A stretch of 64,000 bases of DNA from UBA1161 sp002311745 (GTDB taxonomy: Bacteria > Planctomycetota > Phycisphaerae > Tepidisphaerales > Tepidisphaeraceae). How positions within the stretch are numbered: position 1 is the stretch's first letter; each line of letters starts with the position of its first letter. Made by a program: the position numbers and the translations under genes. The notes beneath the pieces are model-generated. The model did not search any database and was not told the DNA's origin. It was given only the letters and a program-made list of their open reading frames with translations. Of the stretch, positions 57,993 through 64,000 are shown in pieces. The stretch spans positions 1-64,000 of the forward strand of contig JBEKAB010000007.1 of the NCBI GenBank assembly GCA_050018415.1. The letters run 5' to 3'.

Positions 57993-58991
57993 TCAGTCGA
58001 TCTTCACCGCGTTGCGGTGAAAACGCGTCACGATGTTGGGATCGGGCAGCAGCGACACGCCGGTCTTGTCTTTGCCGTCGTAGTCGATCAGCGCCAACAG
58101 GTAGCGGATGCTTTCCAGGCGGGCGAGCTTCTTGTTGTTGGCCTTGACGATGATCCACGGGCTGTAGCTGGTGTGGGTGCGGCTGAAAACCAGTTCCTTG
58201 TGCCTGGAGTAGGCGTCCCAAAGCTCCTGCGCCTTGCCGTCCAGCGGGCTGAGCTTCCACTGCTTCAGCGGGTTGTTCTCCCGCGATTTGAAACGGGCCA
58301 GTTGCTGCTGTCGCGAGATGGAAAACCAGAACTTGACCAGGATCACGCCGTCTTCCACGAGCATGTGCTCGAATTCCGGCACCTGCTGCATGAAGCGCTC
58401 GTATTCCTGGCGCGAGCAGAATCCGTTGACCGGCTCGACGATGCCGCGGTTGTACCAGCTCCGGTCGAAGAAGACGATCTCGCCCTTGTTGGGCAGTTGC
58501 TTCATGTAGCGCTGGAAGTACCACTGGCCGCGCTCTTCTTCCGTCGGCTTGGGCAACGCCACGACCCGCATGGCGCGGGGATTGAGGTGCTCGATGAATC
58601 GGCGGATGGTCCCGCCCTTGCCGGCCGCGTCGCGGCCTTCAAAAATGATCGCCAGCCGCTTGCCCTCCTGCCCAATCCACCGCTGCAACTTCACCAGCTC
58701 GATTTGCAGCAGCTCCAGCTCGTTCTCGTATTGGATCGCCTCCTTGATCCGCCTGACCTTGATGTTCTTGGAGCGCAGAGCCCGGATGAATTCGCGGCGC
58801 GACGCGAGCTTGGCGGTTTCCTCGCCGCTGAGGTGCAGACCGGACTCCTCTGGCGCGGCCTGCGGCTGCGGCGCCGACGGGGCCAGCGCGCCCTGGAGAA
58901 CCTCCAGGCCCGCCTGCGCCAGCGAATCGCCCGAAACGTCCGAATCGGATGGGGAAGAATCATGGATTGGGGTAGCGAACGGATCGCTCAT
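57993..58991 (-). CDS. ppk2: Polyphosphate kinase 2
   Basis: A 332-aa PPK2-family protein that moves phosphate between polyphosphate and nucleotides. The Walker A motif is IIFEGRDAAGKGGTIRRFIE; the Walker B/lid region is IVFFDRSWYNRGIVEPVNGF. FSISRQQQLARFKSRENNPL and KANNKKLARLESIRYLLALI are typical. About 75 N-terminal residues are a Ser/Pro/Ala-rich extension. Which nucleotide it prefers cannot be told from sequence alone. It faces the repeat mosaic. Confidence 0.93.
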   Translation of the reverse strand: MSDPFATPIHDSSPSDSDVSGDSLAQAGLEVLQGALAPSAPQPQAAPEESGLHLSGEETAKLASRREFIRALRSKNIKVRRIKEAIQYENELELLQIELVKLQRWIGQEGKRLAIIFEGRDAAGKGGTIRRFIEHLNPRAMRVVALPKPTEEERGQWYFQRYMKQLPNKGEIVFFDRSWYNRGIVEPVNGFCSRQEYERFMQQVPEFEHMLVEDGVILVKFWFSISRQQQLARFKSRENNPLKQWKLSPLDGKAQELWDAYSRHKELVFSRTHTSYSPWIIVKANNKKLARLESIRYLLALIDYDGKDKTGVSLLPDPNIVTRFHRNAVKID

Positions 58992-59397
58992 AATACAACC
59001 CTTCCCAGCCGCGCAGCGGGCTCGGCCCCGCCGCGGTCAGCGGGTGAAGTGACATTGGTTACAAATCAAATCGGACGGGCTGGTGGGTTACTTAACGTGG
59101 CGTTTGGCAAAAATTAGCCGCAAGAGAAGAGCAAGCGTTCGGCCGACCGCATCGCCGCGATATTGCGGGAAACCGCGACAAATTTGCTCATGCGACAAAA
59201 TTCCGGGATTAGCGCAACAGCCATTGCGGGACAAACTCCATTTGCGGCCTTAGCAATTCCCAGCCTGCTTCGTTCCCAAGGCATCAACGATTTTCGACGT
59301 TTACACAAAGGAATACCGGTGCCTAGCATGCAGGCAACGGCCGCGATTGGGATGCCATTCGAATCACCGTCGCGCTCAAGTATTTCAGGAGGCGAAT

Positions 59398-59982
59398 ATG
59401 AAAGGGTCGAGAAACACGAAAGGAAATGGCACCGGGGCGACGCGCACGCAAGAGCGAGCCACGGAATTCCAGGCGTTTGGATCCATGGTCGCGATGCCCA
59501 TCGCGCTTGCCGAGAGCGCGCGCCGCGAAGGGGTGGACAATCTGAACCAGCTGCTTGCGGACACGATGACGCTGCGCGACCTGTACAAGAAGCACCATTG
59601 GCAGGTGGCCGGCCCAACCTTCTATCAGCTGCACCTGTTGTTCGATAAGCACTTCGGCGAGCAGGTGGAATTGGTGGATTTGATCGCCGAGCGGATTATG
59701 CAACTCGGCGGCGTCAGCATCGCCATGGCGTCGGATGTGGCGGAGATGACCCTCATCCCCTTCCCGCCGAAGGGATGCGAAGAGCCGCCGGTTCAAATCG
59801 GCCGCTTGCTGCACGCTCACGAGATCGTGCTCAAAGAGGCGCGCACCATGGCCGCTCAGGCCGACCGCGAAGGTGACGACGCGACCAACGACATCCTGGT
59901 CAGCAACGTCATCCGAACCAACGAGGCGCAGGTCTGGTTCGTGAGCAAACATATGGTCGACGTGCAGTCCGCCGGCATGTGA
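59398..59982 (+). CDS. dps: Dps/ferritin-like DNA-protection protein
   Basis: A 194-aa protein with the Dps helical bundle: LADTMTLRDLYKKHHWQVAG, FYQLHLLFDKHFGEQVELVD, LIAERIMQLGGVSIAM and the last helix DDATNDILVSNVIRTNEAQV. Ferroxidase ligands His (KKHHW), Asp (FDKHF) and Glu (GEQVE) are present. It stores iron and shields DNA from oxidative damage. The start at 59398 has AGGAGG six bases upstream. Confidence 0.9.
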   Translation: MKGSRNTKGNGTGATRTQERATEFQAFGSMVAMPIALAESARREGVDNLNQLLADTMTLRDLYKKHHWQVAGPTFYQLHLLFDKHFGEQVELVDLIAERIMQLGGVSIAMASDVAEMTLIPFPPKGCEEPPVQIGRLLHAHEIVLKEARTMAAQADREGDDATNDILVSNVIRTNEAQVWFVSKHMVDVQSAGM

Positions 59983-60026
59983 GAGGCGATTCCCGTGAGG
60001 GAGCAGCGGTTCCAGGGAGGTGTTGG

Positions 60027-60494
60027 ATGTCGCTGATTTTAGCTCCGGGAAATCCTGCTCCGGATTTCACGCTTCACGTCACTCCCGATCAAAAGCTCAC
60101 CCTCAGCGAGTTGCGGGGAAGGCCGGTGATCCTTGCCTTTTATCCCGCCGACTGGAGCCCGGTCTGCGGCGACCAGATGTCGCTGTATAACGAAATCCTT
60201 CCGGAGTTTGCCAAGCACGGAGCGGAATTGCTGGGAATCTCGGTGGATGGGGTCTGGTGCCATGAAGCATTCGCCAAGGACCGTCACTTGCATTTCCCGC
60301 TGCTTGCCGATTTCGAGCCCAAGGGGGAGGTTGCAAAAAAGTACGGCGCGTACCGCACTGGCGACGGGAATTGCGAGCGCGCCCTTTTCGTGATCGACAG
60401 GAACGGGACGATCTTTTGGAGTTACCTTTCCCCGGTTGCCGTCAATCCCGGCGCCGACGGCATTCTGCAGGCGTTGGAAGAACTGCCCAAGTAA
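60027..60494 (+). CDS. Peroxiredoxin (AhpC/TSA family)
   Basis: A 155-aa thiol peroxidase. APDFTLHVTPDQKLTLSELR, then RPVILAFYPADWSPVCGDQM with peroxidatic Cys (Thr of the usual T-x-x-C replaced by Ser). SLYNEILPEFAKHGAELLGI follows, and a second Cys in VWCHEAFAKD. FVIDRNGTIFWSYLSPV closes the fold. Reduces peroxides. GGGAGG six bases before 60027. Located between dps and a thioredoxin-fold gene, a stress set. Confidence 0.9.
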   Translation: MSLILAPGNPAPDFTLHVTPDQKLTLSELRGRPVILAFYPADWSPVCGDQMSLYNEILPEFAKHGAELLGISVDGVWCHEAFAKDRHLHFPLLADFEPKGEVAKKYGAYRTGDGNCERALFVIDRNGTIFWSYLSPVAVNPGADGILQALEELPK

Positions 60495-60504
60495 AGGAGA
60501 AGTC

Positions 60505-61047
60505 ATGGCCATCCTGAAAGTGCCGGTCACACCCACCGATCACATGCAGGGCGATAAAAATGCCCTGGTCGTGCTGGTCGAATACGGCGACTACGAATGT
60601 CCGCACTGCGGGCACGCCTACCCCATCGTCAAACGCGTGCAAAGACATTTCGGCCAGCGACTGGCCTTCGTCTTTCGGAATTTCCCCTTGAGTGAAATGC
60701 ACCCCAGTGCCCAGGTCGCGGCGGAAGCCGCCGAATTCGCGGCGGCACACGGGCGGTTCTGGGAAATGCACGATGGCATCTACGACAACCAGCCCGCCCT
60801 GGGCGTCCCCCTGCTGCTCGAGCTGGCGGAAGAGCTGAAATTATCCGCGCCGGCTCTGGGCACCGCGCTGAGCGACCACGAATATGCTGCGCGGGTCCGG
60901 GACGATTTCCTCGGCGGCGTGCGGAGCGGGGTCAATGGCACCCCGACGTTTTTTATAAACGGTCACCGCCATGACGGGCCGTTTGAGTTCGATGATCTTG
61001 TCGCAGCCATCGACGCGCGGCTCGTGCAGGCGAAGGCGACTGCTTAA
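60505..61047 (+). CDS. DsbA-like thiol oxidoreductase (cytoplasmic type)
   Basis: A 180-aa thioredoxin-fold protein. VVLVEYGDYECPHCGHAYPI gives the CPHC active site and GTPTFFINGHRHDGPFEFDD the cis-Pro loop. HGRFWEMHDGIYDNQPALGV is typical of DsbA/FrnE-type helices. No signal peptide, so probably cytoplasmic, unlike classical DsbA. It may recycle the peroxiredoxin 10 bases upstream (inference). AAAGGAGA before the ATG. Confidence 0.88.
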   Translation: MAILKVPVTPTDHMQGDKNALVVLVEYGDYECPHCGHAYPIVKRVQRHFGQRLAFVFRNFPLSEMHPSAQVAAEAAEFAAAHGRFWEMHDGIYDNQPALGVPLLLELAEELKLSAPALGTALSDHEYAARVRDDFLGGVRSGVNGTPTFFINGHRHDGPFEFDDLVAAIDARLVQAKATA

Positions 61048-61055
61048 ACGCCGAT

Positions 61056-61874
61056 TCATTTCACCCAATCGACGGACTTGGAACTGCCGATTCTGGTCGC
61101 CCCGGCCAGAACCAAATCGCGCGCGAAGCTGTAAGTCGAGATGCCCCCCGCCGCCTTGATCCCCAGGTATGCGCCAACGCATTGGGACATGATGTGAATA
61201 TCTTGCAGCGAAGCTCCGCGCGGGCCCTTGCCCGTGGAGGTTTTTACAAAACGCGCCCCGGCCTGCTTCGACAAAAGACAGGCCATCACGATCTCTTGCG
61301 GCGTGAGCTTTCCGGTTTCAAGGATCACCTTCACCGCCCGGCCGCCGGCCGCCTCCACGACGCCGCGAATGTCTTGGTACACTTCCCTGTACCATCCCCT
61401 TTTCAGAGCTAGGACAGCCATCACCATGTCCAACTCATCCGCCTCTTGCGACTCGTGAACCTGCCGGATTTTGACCTCCGTGGGCGCATCGCCGCGCGGA
61501 AAATCGATTACCGTAACGACCTTGCAGCGGGTGCTCGCCAACTGCGACCTGGCATACTGCACGTGCGGGCGGTTGACGCAAGCGCCGTAAAATCCGTACT
61601 GCTGGGCCTGGGCGCAGAGCTTGGCGATGTCCGATCGCGGCGGCGGTTCTTCGTCATCGGCGCTCAGCCGGGTGTGCTCGATCAGCCCGGCCAGAGTCGC
61701 GAGGGAGATGGTCCGCAGATCGTAGCGCTCCGCGGCGCGGTTCCGGTTGTCCGTATGATCCGTTAGACCCAGCGCTTCGATTTTTTGCTGCGCATCGTCG
61801 ATGGCCTGGCACATGGCCGCGAGTTCCTCGCCGGATCGTGCGTCGAGGTCAAGCGATTTGCCGTCAGTACACAT
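61056..61874 (-). CDS. deoC: Deoxyribose-phosphate aldolase
   Basis: A 272-aa TIM-barrel aldolase that splits 2-deoxyribose-5-phosphate to glyceraldehyde-3-phosphate and acetaldehyde. LAGLIEHTRLSADDEEPPPR, YGFYGACVNRPHVQYARSQL, VVTVIDFPRGDAPTEVK and the Schiff-base Lys in ARFVKTSTGKGPRGASLQDI are seen; GIKAAGGISTYSFARDLVLA completes it. An extra 50 N-terminal residues are present. Confidence 0.93.
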   Translation of the reverse strand: MCTDGKSLDLDARSGEELAAMCQAIDDAQQKIEALGLTDHTDNRNRAAERYDLRTISLATLAGLIEHTRLSADDEEPPPRSDIAKLCAQAQQYGFYGACVNRPHVQYARSQLASTRCKVVTVIDFPRGDAPTEVKIRQVHESQEADELDMVMAVLALKRGWYREVYQDIRGVVEAAGGRAVKVILETGKLTPQEIVMACLLSKQAGARFVKTSTGKGPRGASLQDIHIMSQCVGAYLGIKAAGGISTYSFARDLVLAGATRIGSSKSVDWVK

Positions 61875-62031
61875 CCGGATGCTCCTGGCAGTCTGTTGGA
61901 TCGGCCGAAATCAAGCCGCGAAGATGCTCAGCCTTCGCTTCAGCGTAATCGTCCAGCCGACGCAACGCTCACGTTTTATGCCCATAATCCGCGTGGAAAG
62001 CGGAGAATTGCCATGGCGTCCGGGGAGGGGT

Positions 62032-63999
62032 CTATAGCGCGCCCTTGATCTCCACAGTGCCGCTTGTCCCATCGACCAACACCGTCTGCCCATCCGTGAT
62101 GCGGTTCATGATCCCCCGAACAGACATGACGGCCGGGAGGCCCATCTCCCGCGCTGTCACCGCACCGTGTGACAAGGGTCCGCCGCTTTCAGTAATCACC
62201 GCCGATGCGGCATAGAATAGCGGCGTCCAGGCGGGATTGGTGGTCCGCGCAACCAGAACCGCCCGGTTCGGGAATCGACCGAAATCCTCGGGGCCGCGAA
62301 CCCGGAAACATGGTCCAATCGCCTGGCCGGGGCTGCCGGGCAATCCGCGCAATAGGTTGTCGGACGTCGCGTCGCTGGCTGAACGGATTTGTTGCTGCGT
62401 CCACTCGGGCGAGCGCGTGCAGGCCAGAAGATATGACGCTTTGTTCGTCAACGCCTTTTCTCGACAACTCTTGATCACCTCTGGCGTCTGCCCGGCCACG
62501 AGAGCCTCGACGTCCGTTTTGTTCAGGAAAAACACATCCCGCGGTTCATCCAATACGCCAAGGCCGCGCAGCAGATGTCCCATCGCCAGCGCGGCCCGGT
62601 AGGCCAGAGGGTTGATTCGCGTTGTCTGGTAATGCTCAAGGTCGTCCAGGATGGTGTAGCTTCGCGTCAGCCCGATCAGTTCGCGAAAAAAGAAACGCAA
62701 TTCCTCTGGAATGGCGGCCATGAACCGCTGCTCGGTTTGGGCGTAACGGAGGCGCTGGGCCCGCATACTCTCCGTGGGATTCTCTGTCGTCGGCGCGCGC
62801 AACAGCAGCCGCACTGAATCGAGCACCACCCAAGGTTGGCCGGACCAGGTCGGCCGGCTGTAATCCATGTCTATTTCCCTATGCCCGTGATCCTCCAGGA
62901 ATCGCCGGAACCGGGCGGCAAACGCCGGATACGCCGTCAAGCGGTCCGCCTCGAAAAACGGACGACCGCCTCGCTCCAGAAGCTCGCTGCTTAGCGCCGG
63001 GGTCTGCGCGGCCAGCGCCGCCATGTCATGGATTTCCCGGTTTACGATCGCCGTCTTGGTCTGGCATCCCGTGAGCAGCCCGTCGAGGATCGCCAGCGCC
63101 TGGGCCGGTCCGACCAGCATCGCGATCAGCCCATGCAGTAAACGATGAAGTCCGGTTTGCGTCATGGAGATGGCGATGTTCGGTCGGAAATAGTCCGCAG
63201 CCGTCTCCAGTACGTCAGAGATAAAACTCCATGCCTCCTCAAGTGTCGCCGGATCGGGGCGGGCCTCCAAGCGTCCAAGCCGGATCAGGTAGCGGTCCAG
63301 GTCGCGCGCCCAGTTCAGGGGCAAATCCATGACCCACGCGAACCGCCGGCGCAATGCGGGAATCTCCGCCACAAGTTCCAATGCACTGCGGGCTTTCAGC
63401 GGCCGGAACATGGCCACCAGCCGCACGGCATTCTGGTTTCCGAAAATGTAGTGATCGAAAATCTGGAACCAATCGCCCTTCAACGCCGGCAATCCCATGA
63501 GTGACAGCGAGTGGCTCAACGACGCGCGAAACGCGACGCTGATGAAGTCCCAACTCAGCGGAGTCATGGGATTCGGGAAGCGCTCGGCCGATTCGTCCCG
63601 CGTCCAATCCGGTTGGATCGTCGTCACCGGCCGTGATTGCAGCAGATATAACCGCCCCAGATGCCAGCCCCACTCGATGTCCTGCGGCCAGCCATAATGA
63701 TCCTCGACCCGCTTCAGTAGGTCGGCCATTTTGACCAACTGCTCATCGGTCAGGCAGGGCAGGTCTGCCAACTCCGCCGGGACCGGACGGCTCTCAACAT
63801 TGCCGTCGGTCGCTAAAACCTGGTGATCCTTGTGGCCGATGTTCCGCCCCACCACCTCGAGGCTCGGCTTGAGAATCTCAAACTGATCAATCTCTCCTTC
63901 ACCCGATACCACCGACTCACCGATTCCGTAATTGGCGTTGATGATCATCCGGTCCATTCGGCCGCCGATCGGATCGATGGAGAAGCCAACGCCCGCCAC
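62032..63999 (-). CDS. PEP synthase/PPDK-type protein, N-terminus outside the window
   Basis: About 655 aa visible; the gene continues past the window end. IINANYGIGESVVSGEGEID and GRLYLLQSRPVTTIQ are the end of the ATP-grasp domain. A helical region of about 350 residues follows. The phosphohistidine domain carries the active His in SGGPLSHGAVTAREMGLPAV. The C-terminal PEP/pyruvate TIM barrel of PpsA is missing, as in rifampin phosphotransferase-like proteins, so the substrate is unclear. Its stop is 157 bases from deoC. Confidence 0.85.
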   Translation of the reverse strand: MAGVGFSIDPIGGRMDRMIINANYGIGESVVSGEGEIDQFEILKPSLEVVGRNIGHKDHQVLATDGNVESRPVPAELADLPCLTDEQLVKMADLLKRVEDHYGWPQDIEWGWHLGRLYLLQSRPVTTIQPDWTRDESAERFPNPMTPLSWDFISVAFRASLSHSLSLMGLPALKGDWFQIFDHYIFGNQNAVRLVAMFRPLKARSALELVAEIPALRRRFAWVMDLPLNWARDLDRYLIRLGRLEARPDPATLEEAWSFISDVLETAADYFRPNIAISMTQTGLHRLLHGLIAMLVGPAQALAILDGLLTGCQTKTAIVNREIHDMAALAAQTPALSSELLERGGRPFFEADRLTAYPAFAARFRRFLEDHGHREIDMDYSRPTWSGQPWVVLDSVRLLLRAPTTENPTESMRAQRLRYAQTEQRFMAAIPEELRFFFRELIGLTRSYTILDDLEHYQTTRINPLAYRAALAMGHLLRGLGVLDEPRDVFFLNKTDVEALVAGQTPEVIKSCREKALTNKASYLLACTRSPEWTQQQIRSASDATSDNLLRGLPGSPGQAIGPCFRVRGPEDFGRFPNRAVLVARTTNPAWTPLFYAASAVITESGGPLSHGAVTAREMGLPAVMSVRGIMNRITDGQTVLVDGTSGTVEIKGAL

Positions 64000-64000
64000 C

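Overview
The window looks like a high-GC chromosome segment from a planctomycete, most likely class Phycisphaerae (inference). The grounds are PEP-CTERM surface proteins (three genes at 45.3-48.7 kb), a secreted beta-helix protein whose N-terminus carries a LEPR-XLL-like motif (LEAMEGRQLLS), flagellar fliD/fliS, a dcw-type fragment without ftsZ, and many small proteins of types I recognise from planctomycetes. Most of the window is ordinary housekeeping DNA broken up by mobile or repeated DNA.

Layout. 0-3 kb: three unknown genes and holA. 3.1-6.7 kb: a DUF559 endonuclease-like gene bracketed by 42-bp inverted palindromic repeats and split by a 3.17-kb insertion. The insertion has an exact 9-bp direct repeat at its ends and a tRNA-Leu-like 5' half at its right end. 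6.7-9.4 kb: aguB, aguA and pdaD, a full arginine to putrescine route. 9.5-12.5 kb: usp, rdgB, a lipoprotein and rph. 12.9-16.3 kb: fliD and fliS. 16.3-19.3 kb: tatD, yraN, a membrane protein and a nucleotidyltransferase pair. 19.4-20.6 kb: a decayed toxin-antitoxin locus and a tRNA-Pro-like remnant. 20.6-22.3 kb: rpsP-trmD-rplS without rimM. 22.4-28 kb: a sugar epimerase, a HigBA-type toxin-antitoxin pair, tRNA-Leu(CAG), smpB, gltX and a glycosyltransferase. 28.1-36.6 kb: cell-wall and division genes (FtsQ-like, mraZ, rsmH, LysM protein, FtsL-like, ftsI) followed by signal peptidase I. 36.6-44.4 kb: queA, small unknowns, a Xer recombinase, a UvrC-like protein, purE, rfbC and a DinB-like protein. 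44.4-50.6 kb: vapC fragments, the PEP-CTERM cluster and a secreted glycoside-hydrolase-like protein. 51.1-54.3 kb: a compact defence-type cluster (AbiJ-like, HEPN-like, two unknowns) between 16-bp inverted repeats. 55.3-57.3 kb: the beta-helix surface protein. 57.3-58 kb: a mosaic of short repeats. 58-64 kb: PPK2, Dps, peroxiredoxin, a DsbA-like protein, deoC and a PEP-synthase-like gene cut by the window end.

The most striking theme is a set of short palindromic or inverted-repeat families. They sit in intergenic gaps and often run into the 3' ends of genes, supplying the stop codon of holA, DUF559, rdgB and rsmH. One family brackets the DUF559 gene as near-perfect inverted repeats, which suggests a repeat/endonuclease cassette. 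A second family is a 143-156 bp MITE-like element with 27-33 bp terminal inverted repeats, present three times. All functional statements rest on reading the sequence and on recalled protein families; no database search was run.
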